NCBI RefSeq assembly: GCF_009734385.1
Contig: NZ_CP046452.1
Span: 1,302,001-1,366,000, forward strand
DNA from: Corynebacterium kalinowskii
Lineage (GTDB): Bacteria > Actinomycetota > Actinomycetes > Mycobacteriales > Mycobacteriaceae
Direction of reading: 5' to 3'
DNA length: 64,000 bases
Position numbers and translations under genes: made by a program
Part shown: piece by piece, positions 50,782 to 60,137 of the stretch
Layout of the letters: every line of letters starts with the position of its first letter
Numbering within the stretch: position 1 is the stretch's first letter
The notes under the pieces: generated by a model
Database searches by the model: none
What the model saw: only the letters and a program-made list of their open reading frames with translations
What the model was told of the DNA's origin: nothing

Positions 50782-51875
50782 CGACGCTTCTCCTTGACAT
50801 GCACGATGGTGCCATCGGCAACTGTTTCATAGACCCGCAGGATGTCGGCTCCTACTCGGGCCCAGTCATACACGGCGGCCCGCTGAAGCCCTCGCTCACG
50901 CAGCCTCGTGCGCAGCTCAGAATCGGTGAGCGCCAAGGTCAGGGCCCTAGCGAGATCGTGAGCATCCTCATTGCGAAATACCATGCCTGCGGGTTCGTCA
51001 GTGTGGGTTTGCAGGACGTGTCGGAACGCCTCAATGTCCGAAGCCACCACAACTGCGCCAGCCGCCATCGCCTCCACAAGCACGATGCCGAAGCTCTCTC
51101 CGCCGGTATTGGGGGCGACGTAAATGTCGGCAGCCTGCAAGTATGCCACTTTCTCCGCCTCAGAAACTCGACCGACGAAACTCACCCCCGAGATGTCCCT
51201 TGGTGTACCTCCGCCCATGACTGTCACATGACACGGCGCATTCACCTCCTGGAGGGCATCAAGCAAAATGTCGAGTCCTTTTCGGGGCTCATCGATCCTG
51301 CCGAGGAACACCACCTCCAAGGGATCATTACGGCGTGGCTTCGTGGTCGCGAACAGCTGGGTGTCTACCCCATTCGGAATCAGCACCGGATCGCCGCCAA
51401 GTTGCTCCACTTGCCAGCGCCGGGCCATTTCGGACACCGCGATGCCGCCCCGAATCTTTTCCAACATGGGACGCAGCCCCGCTGCGGCAACCCGAAGCAC
51501 GAGCGACTCCGACGCGCTGGCGTGGTACGTCGCCACAATTGGCCCCTGCGCCAGCGCCATAGCTTGTAGTGAATAGCTTGGAGCATTGGGTTCGTGGATG
51601 TGGAGCACATCAAACTGGCCCTCAGCTATGAATTGCTTCAGCTGCCGGGACACCCGCGGTCCTAAAGCAAGACGGGCCACAGACCCGTTATAGGGCACCG
51701 CGACTGAAGGCCCGCCCTTAACGACATAGCCGGGAAGGTCAATGTCATTGCTGGCCGGACCTATAACCTGGACAAAATGCCCCTGACCGCGAAGGTACTC
51801 AGCAAGGTCCAGGATGTGCGCCTGCACGCCACCGGGTTGGTCAAAGGAATAGGGGCACACGATCCCAATCCGCAT
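50778..51875 (-). CDS. pimA: Phosphatidylinositol alpha-mannosyltransferase PimA
   Basis: GT-B enzyme adding the first mannose from GDP-mannose to position 2 of phosphatidylinositol. 365 residues from ATG 51875 with SD GGGAGG (earlier starts run into patA). Motifs: VCPYSFDQPGGVQAHILDLA near residue 5, LHIHEPNAPSYSLQAMALA, HASASES, FLGRIDEPRKGLDILLDAL and EX7E APNTGGESFGIVLVEAMAAG. First mannosylation step for PIMs and lipomannan. Confidence 0.94.
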   Translation of the reverse strand: MRIGIVCPYSFDQPGGVQAHILDLAEYLRGQGHFVQVIGPASNDIDLPGYVVKGGPSVAVPYNGSVARLALGPRVSRQLKQFIAEGQFDVLHIHEPNAPSYSLQAMALAQGPIVATYHASASESLVLRVAAAGLRPMLEKIRGGIAVSEMARRWQVEQLGGDPVLIPNGVDTQLFATTKPRRNDPLEVVFLGRIDEPRKGLDILLDALQEVNAPCHVTVMGGGTPRDISGVSFVGRVSEAEKVAYLQAADIYVAPNTGGESFGIVLVEAMAAGAVVVASDIEAFRHVLQTHTDEPAGMVFRNEDAHDLARALTLALTDSELRTRLRERGLQRAAVYDWARVGADILRVYETVADGTIVHVKEKRR

Positions 51876-51900
51876 GCCGCCTCCCTTCCCCCACAACCAG

Positions 51901-52785
51901 TTACTTCCGGCTACGTCGATCTGCCAACCATACTGGTTGTAGCATATGCCAATCCTCCGGATGGGCAGCAATACTCGCCTCGAAATTGCGGGCAATCCGC
52001 TGGACCGTTGAGCCCAAATCATCAACGTCGAGTGGCGGCGAGATAGCAAAACCCCAACCGTTAGGTGTGAAGTGCGAGTCCACAGTATGCAGGGCTGCAC
52101 CCGTGGTGAGCGCCAGCTGTGCTGGGCCAGCAGGAAAGGTCGTGTCCTCGCCGAAGAACTTCACCGGCACCCCTTTCCCCTTCAGGTCGCGTTCTCCCAA
52201 CAGACAGACGATGCCACCGTCCAGCAGCACCTTTTGGAGGCGCTCGAAGGGAGGTTCCGCACCCGCGTGAGCCAGGACGCCAAAGCCCAGCTCCTCACGA
52301 AACTCGACGAAAGCCTCAAAGAGCACGTCTGGGCGTAGGCGTTCCGCGACCGTCGTAAAGCTACCTGCGTGGTGCACAAGCCAGACACCAGCCATGTCCC
52401 AATTCCCAGAATGCGGCAGTGTCAAGACCACGCCCTTGCCCTTGGACAGTGAGGCATCCAGGTGCTCGCGCCCGGTGACATGCGGATCGAGGCGCTCCCC
52501 CAAGTCATGACGGCTAAGCACCGGCAGGCGAAAAGCTTCCGCCCAATAGCGGGCATATGAGCGCATGGCTTGTTCGACCAACACATCTGAGGCAGGCTTG
52601 CCGACGGCCCTAGCCAGATTGAGCCGCAGATAACGCGTTGCGCCCTCTTTGCGGGCGACCCGTGCACCGGCGGTTTCAAACAGCCAGCGTGCCATGGGTG
52701 TCGGCAAGAGCCCTACGATTTTCCAAGCGGCGATATATCCGATCGCCGCAGGATCTTTGCTTCGTAGCGCATCGATGAGTTTCAT
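51901..52785 (-). CDS. patA: Phosphatidylinositol mannoside acyltransferase PatA
   Basis: 294 residues, LpxL/HtrB-type acyltransferase with the HxxxxD motif LTLPHSGNWDMAGVWL near residue 130 and ERDLKGKGVPVKFFGED near 195. In this operon it adds a palmitoyl group to a PIM mannose on the inner membrane leaflet. Overlaps pgsA by 4 nt and lies 25 nt before pimA. Confidence 0.92.
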   Translation of the reverse strand: MKLIDALRSKDPAAIGYIAAWKIVGLLPTPMARWLFETAGARVARKEGATRYLRLNLARAVGKPASDVLVEQAMRSYARYWAEAFRLPVLSRHDLGERLDPHVTGREHLDASLSKGKGVVLTLPHSGNWDMAGVWLVHHAGSFTTVAERLRPDVLFEAFVEFREELGFGVLAHAGAEPPFERLQKVLLDGGIVCLLGERDLKGKGVPVKFFGEDTTFPAGPAQLALTTGAALHTVDSHFTPNGWGFAISPPLDVDDLGSTVQRIARNFEASIAAHPEDWHMLQPVWLADRRSRK

Positions 52786-53432
52786 GGGCGCGCAGGCTCC
52801 GCTCCCGGGGGCGGAGCGATGGGATCGTTGGCGCGCTCATTCCGGGCCGCCATCACCAAGCGTTGAATGACTGTCAACACGGAGCCGACTGCGAGAATCC
52901 AGATGGCAGTGTCAATTGCGAAAGGGACGCCGAGTCCGGTTAATCCAAGACCAAGGAGGCCAAGGATCAGCCGCTCAGCACGCTCGACGAGGCCACCGAC
53001 CACGCTGATCCCGCTGGCCTCCGCGCGAGCCTTGACGTAGCTGATCACCTGAGACGAGACCAAAACCGAAAATGCCGCTCCGACGAGCCAAACATTGGCA
53101 TCGTAGCGATAGATCAGCCACCATGTGATGACCGAAAAGAGCACACCGTCAGTGATGCGGTCGCAGGTTGCGTCGAGGGTGGCACCGAAGCTTGTGCCTC
53201 CGCCTCGGAGCCGAGCCATGGTGCCATCGACGAGATCGAAGGCCGTGAACAGTGCCGACAGCACCGCAGCCCAGAAGAGCTCCCCCAGCGGAACGAGGAT
53301 CAGAATGATACCGCAGGCAATAACGGTACCGATGACGGTCACGATGTTGGGGGTCAGCCCGAGCCTGAGGCACGCTTTGGCCACTGGTTCGACTACCACG
53401 GCAGCCGGGCGCCGCCCACGCACACTCAACAC
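52782..53432 (-). CDS. pgsA: Phosphatidylinositol phosphate synthase
   Basis: CDP-alcohol phosphotransferase that condenses CDP-DAG with inositol 1-phosphate; in mycolate bacteria the product is PI-phosphate. GTG 53432 (MLSVRGRRPAAVVVE), GAGG 8 nt before, gives 216 residues, the usual length; the frame stays open upstream into the HIT gene. Signature DGTMARLRGGGTSFGATLDATCD (first part DGTMAR at about residue 67), with six membrane segments. Confidence 0.92.
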   Translation of the reverse strand: MLSVRGRRPAAVVVEPVAKACLRLGLTPNIVTVIGTVIACGIILILVPLGELFWAAVLSALFTAFDLVDGTMARLRGGGTSFGATLDATCDRITDGVLFSVITWWLIYRYDANVWLVGAAFSVLVSSQVISYVKARAEASGISVVGGLVERAERLILGLLGLGLTGLGVPFAIDTAIWILAVGSVLTVIQRLVMAARNERANDPIAPPPGAEPARP

Positions 53433-53460
53433 GTTGTCGTCCTCAATCCTATTCCGCCTG

Positions 53461-54024
53461 CTAGGGGCGTGCTGTTCCTGGTAGATCGTCGCGCTGCGCC
53501 CACTCCGCTGCGAGAATCTTGCGGGTATCACGCAACAACTGTGGCAGCACCTTAGTTTCGCCCAGGACAGTCATGAAATTAGCATCTCCGGACCAACGTG
53601 GCACCACGTGAAGATGAAGGTGATCGCCGATTGATCCACCGGAAGCCCGACCTAGGTTGAATCCGACATTGAAGGCATCCGGATTCGAGACTGACTTGAT
53701 GACCTTGACCACTGACTGGGCAAACAACATCAGCTCCGCTGATTCCTCAAGGGTAAGGTCTTCCAGGTTGGCCACCTTACGATATGGAACCACCATGCAA
53801 TGGCCCGAGTTATACGGGAACAGATTAAGCAGGCAGTAAACCAACTCGCCACGTGCCACGATGAGGCCTTCCTCATCCGGCAGAGTGGGAATCTGAACGA
53901 AGGGGTCCGACTTCTTTTCGGTGCGAGGCTTGGTGGCGATGTAGTTCATTCGATACGGCGCCCACAGGCGCTGCAATCGATCTTCGCCACCAATACCGGT
54001 GTCGACGAAGTTATCGGCGGACAC
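53461..54024 (-). CDS. HIT-domain protein
   Basis: 187 residues from GTG 54024, with AGGAG 7 nt before; ATG 54051 would start deep inside thrS. HIT motif [12 protein letters not shown] near residue 145 and [17 protein letters not shown] before it. Similar to actinobacterial Ap4A phosphorylase-like hydrolases (Rv2613c type). Overlaps the thrS end by 14 nt. Confidence 0.88.
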   Translation of the reverse strand: MSADNFVDTGIGGEDRLQRLWAPYRMNYIATKPRTEKKSDPFVQIPTLPDEEGLIVARGELVYCLLNLFPYNSGHCMVVPYRKVANLEDLTLEESAELMLFAQSVVKVIKSVSNPDAFNVGFNLGRASGGSIGDHLHLHVVPRWSGDANFMTVLGETKVLPQLLRDTRKILAAEWAQRDDLPGTARP

Positions 54025-56050
54025 CGAGATTCTCCTCAGTTGGCTGATCATTGATGCGATCGCGGATCCACGTCTCGATCAGGGTAGCGGCCTCATCGAC
54101 TGGCACACCATTGATCTGGGTACCGTCGAGGAACCGGAAGCTCACGGCGTTCTGCTCCACGTCGCGAGCGCCAGCGAGCAGCATGAACGGAACGCGCGCC
54201 TGGGTGTGGTTGCGGATCTTCTTCTGCATGCGGTCATCCGAGGTATCCACATTTGCACGGATACCCTTCTCACGCAGCTTGGTGCATACCTCTTCCAGGT
54301 GAGGCGCAAAGTCGCCTGCCACAGGAATCGCGACCACTTGGTGCGGAGCCAACCAAGCTGGGAAAGCGCCAGCGTAGTGCTCGAGCAGCACGCCGAAGAA
54401 TCGTTCGATAGAACCGAACAACGCGCGGTGAATCATGATTGGGCGCTGCTTAGTGCCATCCGGAGCGGTGTATTCCAGGTTGAAGCGCTCTGGCAAGTTG
54501 AAGTCGAGCTGAACCGTAGACATCTGCCAGGTACGCCCAATAGCGTCGCGGGCCTGAACCGAAATCTTCGGGCCATAGAAGGCGGCGCCCGCTGGGTCTG
54601 GCACAAGCTCCAGGCCAGACTTGGTGGCAACGCGCTCTAGGATTTCGGTCGACTTCTCCCAGATCTCATCGGAGCCGACGAACTTATTGGGGTCCTTAGT
54701 GGAAAGCTCGAGGTAGAAGTCGTCCAGACCATAGTCCTTCAGCAACGAAATAATGAACTCCAGCACCGAGGTGAGTTCAGTTTCCAGCTGATCTTCGGTG
54801 CAGTAGATGTGGGCATCGTCTTGGGTAAAGCCACGCGCGCGGGTAAGACCGTGGATCACGCCGGACTTTTCGTAGCGGTAGACGGTACCGAACTCGAACA
54901 GTCGCAGTGGGAGTTCACGGTAGGAACGGCCTCGGGAGGCGAAGATCAGGTTGTGCATTGGGCAGTTCATTGGCTTGGCGTAGTAGTCCTGCGCCTGCTT
55001 GGTGCAGTTGCCGTGTTCATCGAACTCGCCATCCAGCTGCATCGGAGGGAACATGCCGTCCGCGTAAAAGTCCAGGTGACCAGACTTTTGGAACAAATCA
55101 CCCTTCGTGATATGAGGCGTGTTGACAAAGGAGTAGCCCGAGGCGATGTGGCGGCGACGGGAGTGTTCTTCCATCTCCAGGCGAATAATGCCGCCATTAG
55201 GGTGGAACACTGGGAAACCGGAGCCGATTTCATCTGGGAAGCTGAACAGGTCAAGTTCCGAGCCAAGGCGACGGTGATCGCGCTTCTCGGCCTCAGCGAG
55301 CATCGTCTGATACTCATCGAGGGCTTCCTTAGATTCCCAGGCCGTGCCATAGATACGCTGAAGGCCAGCCTTGGACTGGTCACCACGCCAGTAGGCCGCG
55401 GAAGATCGGGTCAACGCAAACGCAGGAATGTACTTGGTGGTTGGAACGTGTGGTCCACGGCAGAGGTCGTACCACTCAACTTCACCGGAACGTGGGTTGA
55501 CGTTGGAGTAGGCGGTCAGTTCGCCAGAGCCAACTTCCATGGCTTCGTCAGAGTCCGGGTCAACGTTGCCTTTGTCGTCGATAAGCTCCATCTTGAACGG
55601 CTCGTTGGCGTACTCGAGGCGAGCTTCTTCGACGGAAGCATAGGCCTTGCGCTCAAACTTCTGGCCGGACTTGATGATCTTCTTCATCGCTTTTTCGATG
55701 TTCTTCAGATCTTCCGGCGTGAATGGCTCCTTGACATCAAAGTCGTAATAAAAGCCACCCTCGATAGCCGGGCCAATGCCAAGCTTGGTACCTGGGAAGA
55801 GCTGTTGCACAGCCTGCGCCAGGACGTGGGCGCAGGAGTGGCGAATAACACCGCGACCATCTTCGGTGTTTGCTGAGACTGGAGTGAATTCGGAGTCCTC
55901 TGCTGGGACAAAAGACAGGTCCTTGATTGCGCCAGAAGTATCCTTTGCGGCAACGATCGCGTCTTCGCCTTTATTAGGTAACTCGAGGTCCCGCATTGCG
56001 GCACCCACAGCTACTCCTGCTGGTACCTGGAAAGAAGTCATGGTGGTCAC
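54011..56050 (-). CDS. thrS: Threonyl-tRNA synthetase
   Basis: Class II synthetase, about 679 residues. GTG 56050 has AAGGAG 10 nt before; ATG 56041 is an alternative. Domains: TGS-like N-terminus, editing domain with [15 protein letters not shown] (HxxxH) near 90, catalytic core with [19 protein letters not shown] and [14 protein letters not shown], anticodon domain at the end. Begins the HIT-pgsA-patA-pimA run. Confidence 0.95.
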   Translation of the reverse strand: MTTMTSFQVPAGVAVGAAMRDLELPNKGEDAIVAAKDTSGAIKDLSFVPAEDSEFTPVSANTEDGRGVIRHSCAHVLAQAVQQLFPGTKLGIGPAIEGGFYYDFDVKEPFTPEDLKNIEKAMKKIIKSGQKFERKAYASVEEARLEYANEPFKMELIDDKGNVDPDSDEAMEVGSGELTAYSNVNPRSGEVEWYDLCRGPHVPTTKYIPAFALTRSSAAYWRGDQSKAGLQRIYGTAWESKEALDEYQTMLAEAEKRDHRRLGSELDLFSFPDEIGSGFPVFHPNGGIIRLEMEEHSRRRHIASGYSFVNTPHITKGDLFQKSGHLDFYADGMFPPMQLDGEFDEHGNCTKQAQDYYAKPMNCPMHNLIFASRGRSYRELPLRLFEFGTVYRYEKSGVIHGLTRARGFTQDDAHIYCTEDQLETELTSVLEFIISLLKDYGLDDFYLELSTKDPNKFVGSDEIWEKSTEILERVATKSGLELVPDPAGAAFYGPKISVQARDAIGRTWQMSTVQLDFNLPERFNLEYTAPDGTKQRPIMIHRALFGSIERFFGVLLEHYAGAFPAWLAPHQVVAIPVAGDFAPHLEEVCTKLREKGIRANVDTSDDRMQKKIRNHTQARVPFMLLAGARDVEQNAVSFRFLDGTQINGVPVDEAATLIETWIRDRINDQPTEENLGVRR

Positions 56051-56178
56051 GGTGTAGGCGCTCCTTATGCGCTCGTAGCTGACGGCATACCTGGCCGTCA
56101 GCCAAATGGAATTGTCCCAGCCGTTTCCCACGCTAATGGCGGGAAACGAAACTGTATGGACAAATCCTACTCGCTCCC

Positions 56179-57390
56179 CTACTTCTCCAGCAGGCCAGCA
56201 CCCCAATACTGCCCCGCCGTGGTTCCAGGCGGGATGAAGAACACTGCGGAACCGATGTGTTCGATCCACTGATTCAGGCGATCGGACTCATCCAAGCGCT
56301 CCTGAATCGGTTCAAACTGCAGCTTCGGGTTTTGTTGGAAGCATACGAACACCAGGCCCGCATTCGCAGTTTGTTCCGAACCGGGCTCGACCGGGTGGTC
56401 GTAGTTGTACGAACGACGTCGCAAAGCTTGCTCCGGGTGTTCAACCGGTGCTACAGCGCGAGCCATATGGCTTTGCTTATCGATCACTGGCAGCCCGAAG
56501 TCGTCTGTCGCTGCAAAATCAGCAGCATCAAACTCTTCCTTGCCGGTGAGTGGTGCGCCGTTATCCAAGCGACGACCCATTACGATTTCCCGGGACTCGC
56601 GGTCCAAGATTTCCCACTCGTCCAGGTTCATCTTGATGCGGCGAACCACCATCACGGTGCCACCGTGTGCCCACTCCGGACCTTGATCGATCCATACCTG
56701 CCGGTTCAGCTGCATTTCGGTTCGTGGATTGACCGTTCCATCGATCTGCCCGAACAGATTTCGAGGGGTCTGTCCCTTCTCCGTGGCACCGTACGCATGC
56801 AAGAAGCCCTGTTGCATCCACCGTGTGGACACGTAATCGATACCGCCGCGCACCATTTGGCGCGTGGCATGGGACAGCGCAACCGGGTCATCGCAACAGA
56901 TCTGCAAGACAAGATCGGCAGCTCCCCACCGATCATCGAGCTTGTCTCGCTTGTACGGCTTAATCGGAGTGACCCACTCCGGGACCTCCTCACCGATAAT
57001 CTCGAAAAGTCGGGCACCGAAACCACACGTGATGGTCATATTCGATGGAGCGACGGTCAGTTCGGGTTCAAGATCACCAAGCGGGGTTTGACCCGAACAC
57101 AGGCGACGGGCGTCGTCTGTCCAGACCTTCATCAAGCGGATGATTCCCGCGCGGTCGACGCCGGGACGCACAGTAAAGGCGACCATGTTGAGTAGCGCTT
57201 GTCCGGGCGTCGATACGCCCGCTTGGTGCTCCCCATCAAAGTCGTGAACCATGCTGGCGAGCTGGATTTCGGCGGGTTCTGCTGAAGTCCCTGCCTTGTT
57301 TGGGGCAGCACAAGACACGGCGACACCGCCGGCCACCGTGGTGGCTGAGGCGGTGAGGAACCCTCGGCGAGTAAGTCGTTTGTTGCTCAT
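56179..57390 (-). CDS. Tat-exported DyP-type peroxidase (EfeB-like)
   Basis: 403 residues. Twin-arginine signal [13 protein letters not shown], then GVAVSCAAP, where the Cys could also be lipidated. The DyP domain has [18 protein letters not shown] (GxxDG near 218) and [16 protein letters not shown] with the haem ligand region. Peroxidase or iron-from-haem activity outside the membrane. 4 nt downstream of the PCu(A)C gene. No EfeO/EfeU gene is near. Confidence 0.88.
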   Translation of the reverse strand: MSNKRLTRRGFLTASATTVAGGVAVSCAAPNKAGTSAEPAEIQLASMVHDFDGEHQAGVSTPGQALLNMVAFTVRPGVDRAGIIRLMKVWTDDARRLCSGQTPLGDLEPELTVAPSNMTITCGFGARLFEIIGEEVPEWVTPIKPYKRDKLDDRWGAADLVLQICCDDPVALSHATRQMVRGGIDYVSTRWMQQGFLHAYGATEKGQTPRNLFGQIDGTVNPRTEMQLNRQVWIDQGPEWAHGGTVMVVRRIKMNLDEWEILDRESREIVMGRRLDNGAPLTGKEEFDAADFAATDDFGLPVIDKQSHMARAVAPVEHPEQALRRRSYNYDHPVEPGSEQTANAGLVFVCFQQNPKLQFEPIQERLDESDRLNQWIEHIGSAVFFIPPGTTAGQYWGAGLLEK

Positions 57391-57394
57391 AGTG

Positions 57395-57997
57395 TTAGTG
57401 CATTGCTGGTGCAGAGGTCATGCCACTGTCGCCCATGACGCCGCCATTGGCACCATAGTTTTCCATGCCGGAGGCGATGGTACGAACCTCAGAGTCGACG
57501 GTGACGGAGTCGCCATTGGAGAAGTTCAGCGTGACCTTGACCTTGGATCCAGCCTCGATTGGGTCATTGATGTCCATGATCATGAGGTGGTCGCCACCTG
57601 GCTTGAGCAGGTACTCGCCACCGGCTGGAATGGTGATTCCGCCAGGCTTGAGCTGCATGACACCGTTGACAACCTCGTGGATCTCGTACTTACCCGCGTT
57701 GGTGTCGGTGGTGAAAGACTCGATCTTGATGTCTTCCTTGGTATTGTTCTTCAGATTGCCGAAGATGCCGGTCATGTCTTTGTCAGCAGGCTTTGCCTTC
57801 ACAAAAGTATCAACAAATGCCACATCGCCCTGCTGGTCCGCTGCTGCCTTGGTCGCAGAGGTAGCTTGCTTCTCGACGCTCGTCGCTGTCTCAACCTTGG
57901 ACTCCGAGTCCTTCTGGGAGTTAGCGCACGCCGTGAGGGAGGCTGCAGTCAATGCTGCAACTGCGATGGTGCTGATCTTCTTAAAAGATGCGTTCAT
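57395..57997 (-). CDS. Copper chaperone PCu(A)C lipoprotein
   Basis: 200 residues. Signal peptide with lipobox ASLTACANSQ (Cys 24). A charged/Ser-Thr-rich linker, then the PCu(A)C fold with the metal motif spread over YEIHEVVNGVMQL and GGDHLMIMDIND (H, M, H and M ligands). Delivers Cu(I) to cytochrome oxidase in the family. The start overlaps copC by 4 nt. Confidence 0.88.
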   Translation of the reverse strand: MNASFKKISTIAVAALTAASLTACANSQKDSESKVETATSVEKQATSATKAAADQQGDVAFVDTFVKAKPADKDMTGIFGNLKNNTKEDIKIESFTTDTNAGKYEIHEVVNGVMQLKPGGITIPAGGEYLLKPGGDHLMIMDINDPIEAGSKVKVTLNFSNGDSVTVDSEVRTIASGMENYGANGGVMGDSGMTSAPAMH

Positions 57998-58548
57998 GAT
58001 TTCTTCTTCCTTTGTGAAAGTACAAGAACGATTCCCACAACGATGACGACAAAGGCCACTAGGCCGCCGATCACCCAGTAGAGAAAGGTCTCATTTGAAT
58101 ACGGAGCTTCAGACGAGCTAGCAACCATTTCTTCCGACGTTGACGACTTCTGGGCGGTATCCCCTGCCAACGTAAAAGTGGTCATACCGCGCGTTGCATG
58201 TCCATCAGATGAAGTGATCTGGAAACCGATTTTGTATTTGCCCGGCTCCAACTTCAGATCTGCTGGTATGTCGACGCGGATGATCTGATCTTGAAGAACA
58301 GGATCAGAAGAAAATAACACTTTGCCAGTGTCCTGGTTGCTGAGTGCGACCGTATTGAAGGTGTCCTTCGGTATACCCGAAAACTCCAGCTCCAATTGGG
58401 TTGGGGCCTGCTGCACAGTACTGCCATCAGCCGGAATCGACCGCATGACAACATCATGCGCCAGAGCAGGCGTTGCACCGCCGACCACGGTAGTAAGGAG
58501 GATCATGGTGCTGGCGACAAGCCTGGATGCGAATTGTTTCACATTCAT
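57994..58548 (-). CDS. CopC-domain copper resistance protein with C-terminal anchor
   Basis: 184 residues. Signal peptide ending TPALA-H, which leaves His as the first residue, the usual copper ligand. CopC domain: AHDVVMRSIPADGSTVQQ, GFQITSSDGHATRGMTTF. A Ser/Glu linker, one membrane segment (155-177) and QRKKKS at the C-terminus. First gene of the copC-PCu(A)C-DyP unit. Upstream, a TACCCCCGGGG stretch at 58668-58678 weakly recalls copper-sensor boxes. Confidence 0.9.
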   Translation of the reverse strand: MNVKQFASRLVASTMILLTTVVGGATPALAHDVVMRSIPADGSTVQQAPTQLELEFSGIPKDTFNTVALSNQDTGKVLFSSDPVLQDQIIRVDIPADLKLEPGKYKIGFQITSSDGHATRGMTTFTLAGDTAQKSSTSEEMVASSSEAPYSNETFLYWVIGGLVAFVVIVVGIVLVLSQRKKKS

Positions 58549-58744
58549 CCTTTGCTCGCCCCCTCCTTACATACGTGAACTTCCCGCTTTGATTCACATC
58601 TAAGCGGTTGCGGTCTGGGTAGTAGTCGGAGGCGTTTGATGTTTAGTTCCCAAGATCGATTCCAGTCTACCCCCGGGGCCATGCGTAACTTAAAACCCCA
58701 GATTTAGTCATTACCCCTTGGAAAATGGCGAACAAAATAGCAAA

Positions 58745-58774
58745 ACGAGGAAGCTCTTGAATGAACTTCCTCGT
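58745..58774 (-). terminator. Terminator left of the attachment site
   Basis: 9-bp stem ACGAGGAAG / CTTCCTCGT with a 12-nt loop, T run (TTTTG) on the minus strand. It sits just past the tRNA-3'-like sequence on the minus strand, as expected for a terminator of the tRNA gene that stayed behind after integration. Confidence 0.75.
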
Positions 58775-58778
58775 CTGT

Positions 58779-58794
58779 TGTGGTCCCAGCTGGA
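58779..58794 (-). other. Candidate attL: 3' end of a tRNA gene
   Basis: On the minus strand TCCAGCTGGGACCACA reads as the end of a tRNA: T-stem half CCAGC, acceptor strand TGGGACC, discriminator A. No tRNA body lies to its right (58795 onward is unrelated), and the tRNA-like terminator follows. This is the pattern left when an element integrates in a tRNA 3' end. The matching acceptor would begin GGTCCCA. I cannot name the tRNA. Confidence 0.55.
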
Positions 58795-58806
58795 AACCAC
58801 CCACTA

Positions 58807-58824
58807 GACCTGTTTAGCCAGGTC
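58807..58824. other. Small hairpin inside the element's left end
   Basis: GACCTG-TTTAGC-CAGGTC, 6-bp stem with a 6-nt loop, 13 nt inside the attachment site. May be an integrase arm site or terminator. Confidence 0.35.
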
Positions 58825-59084
58825 ATGCCAGGCTTCACATTAACTACTTTTTCGCCGTGCCCTCATGCGTGCCCACGACTACATTTTTACCCCCGACATC
58901 CGCGCTGGTGAGATCCATTTTACCGGACAATCTGAAAACATGCGTTGACCTGCGGTTTTACAATTCGCCGGCGATGTTTGCCCAGCTCAGACCCTGTTTT
59001 TGGGCAAAACCGTGAAAAACGAGCCTGTCTAAGGCGTTAAAGATCGTCAGGCGACCTACTAGACCCCTCCGAGCTGTTAGGCGC

Positions 59085-59588
59085 TCAGCCGTGGATCTGG
59101 CTATACAGGGTGAGGATCTGGTCACTACTGCCAGGCACCCGCTCAGTGGTCACAGTTGAGGTTGGGGCGCTTCTCAATTCGCGAGTTCTACGCTCTGCCA
59201 TCTCACCCTGTGAGATTTGCCATCTCAGGCCTTCGCGAGCTGTTGGGGTGAGACCGAACGATACGAGCGACTTCTCCCAGGCCTGCGAGCACTTCAATCT
59301 CTCCGAGATCTTGTTATTCGGGTTGATGGCTTCCGCGAGAAAACGTGCTGCGTTGTACAGGCCGTGAACGTCCGAGCTAACCCATTCCGAGGACATGGGA
59401 GACCGGAAAATATCGCGCCACCACGCCTTGACCGGCTCAGGCCACGTTCTCCCCACTCCGAGGAACTGGTCAGCGGGTGGCAATTCCGGGATCTCGTTGT
59501 GCTCGTTCTTCTTGGGGTCTAATTGTTTGCTTGGCTTCCGCTGGTCTGGTCTGAGACCTCCAACTTTTGCTTTTCTCCCGCGTGTCAT
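59085..59588 (-). CDS. Phage terminase small subunit-like protein (TerS)
   Basis: 167 residues, ATG 59588 with AAGGAG. The layout is that of actinophage small terminases: basic N-terminus (RGRKAKVGGLRPDQRKPSKQ), TWPEPVKAWWRDIFRSPMSS, a helical core (LYNAARFLAEAINP) and the conserved FGLTPTAREGLRWQI near residue 115. TerS picks the pac/cos site for packaging. No TerL follows, so alone it would redirect a helper phage's packaging, as TerS of SaPIs does. It is the last gene before the attachment site. Confidence 0.65.
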   Translation of the reverse strand: MTRGRKAKVGGLRPDQRKPSKQLDPKKNEHNEIPELPPADQFLGVGRTWPEPVKAWWRDIFRSPMSSEWVSSDVHGLYNAARFLAEAINPNNKISERLKCSQAWEKSLVSFGLTPTAREGLRWQISQGEMAERRTRELRSAPTSTVTTERVPGSSDQILTLYSQIHG

Positions 59589-59611
59589 GTCTGCTCCTTC
59601 AAAATTGACAA

Positions 59612-59627
59612 TGTGATGTACGTCACA
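59612..59627. promoter_or_regulatory. GlxR/CRP-type binding site upstream of terS
   Basis: TGTGATGTACGTCACA is a perfect match to the corynebacterial GlxR (CRP) consensus TGTGANNTANNTCACA. It lies 24-39 nt upstream of the terS ATG. On the minus strand a TATGAT -10-like box overlaps its upstream edge, so binding would sit on the promoter and probably repress. The match is direct; regulation is inferred. Confidence 0.65.
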
Positions 59628-59910
59628 TCATATCAATTAAGCAACTCTTAACGCGGTTAATGTTCGATTTACTATATAAAAGCCTATTTTTACCAATTTC
59701 TTCAATAGCCAAAAGTACAGCACCGGAGGGGCGCGTGTGCCGACAGGTGGGGCTATCCCCGGCCACCCCTTGACGAGACCGGGGGTGCGCTCCTGCGCTG
59801 GTGTCGCTGCCTGTAAATATCGTCACGGTGACGGCTTTTGAGGGTGTGTCCGAGCGTGTGTCCGTAATGTGTCCACCGACTTTTTCACTGTTTGCGCAGG
59901 TCAGACCCTA

Positions 59911-59929
59911 TGTGTCTACTGTGTCTACC
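59911..59929 (+). repeat. Left 19-bp arm of an exact inverted repeat
   Basis: TGTGTCTACTGTGTCTACC, itself two tandem 9-bp iterons plus one base; its exact reverse complement is at 60013-60031. Confidence 0.9.
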
Positions 59930-60012
59930 ATTTTCGCGATGTGCGCTCGCTACAGTGTATGTACATATGCACCACCTCCCCCTTTATATATATATCTATA
60001 TCTATTAAAAAA

Positions 60013-60031
60013 GGTAGACACAGTAGACACA
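60013..60031 (-). repeat. Right 19-bp arm of an exact inverted repeat
   Basis: GGTAGACACAGTAGACACA on the plus strand, the exact reverse complement of 59911-59929. Confidence 0.9.
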
Positions 60032-60137
60032 CACAGACATCCCCCGAGGTCAGAGCTAATTTTTGTGTGTCCACTTTGGCCGAAAAAAGGCCGACATAAG
60101 GCCGACACACACCAGGAACAATGGACACAAAAGAAAA

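Larger units (their letters stand above)
58549..59084. other. Gene-less region between copC and the element's first gene
   Basis: 536 bp. Holds the copC promoter region, a terminator (58745-58774), the attachment-site candidate (58779-58794) and a small hairpin (58807-58824). The rest of 58825-59084 shows no convincing gene or clear repeat. Confidence 0.6.
59845..60129. other. Candidate replication origin of the element
   Basis: Left arm: TGTGTCC at 59845, 59857 and 59868, then tandem TGTGTCTAC at 59911 and 59920. An AT-only-like tract at 59983-60012 follows. Right arm in opposite orientation: tandem GTAGACACA at 60014 and 60023, and GGACACA at 60123. The arms are exact inverted repeats (19 bp) 83 bp apart. 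SaPI origins likewise have opposed iteron sets around an AT-rich segment beside the replication gene. Located just 3' of the primase-helicase gene. Confidence 0.6.

Noticed and set aside
58779..58870. A complete tRNA gene at the att site
   Set aside because: Only the last 16 nt fit; no anticodon or D arm can be folded from the flanking sequence.
59845..60130. CRISPR array
   Set aside because: Repeats are 7-9 nt with irregular spacing and opposite orientations; no cas gene.
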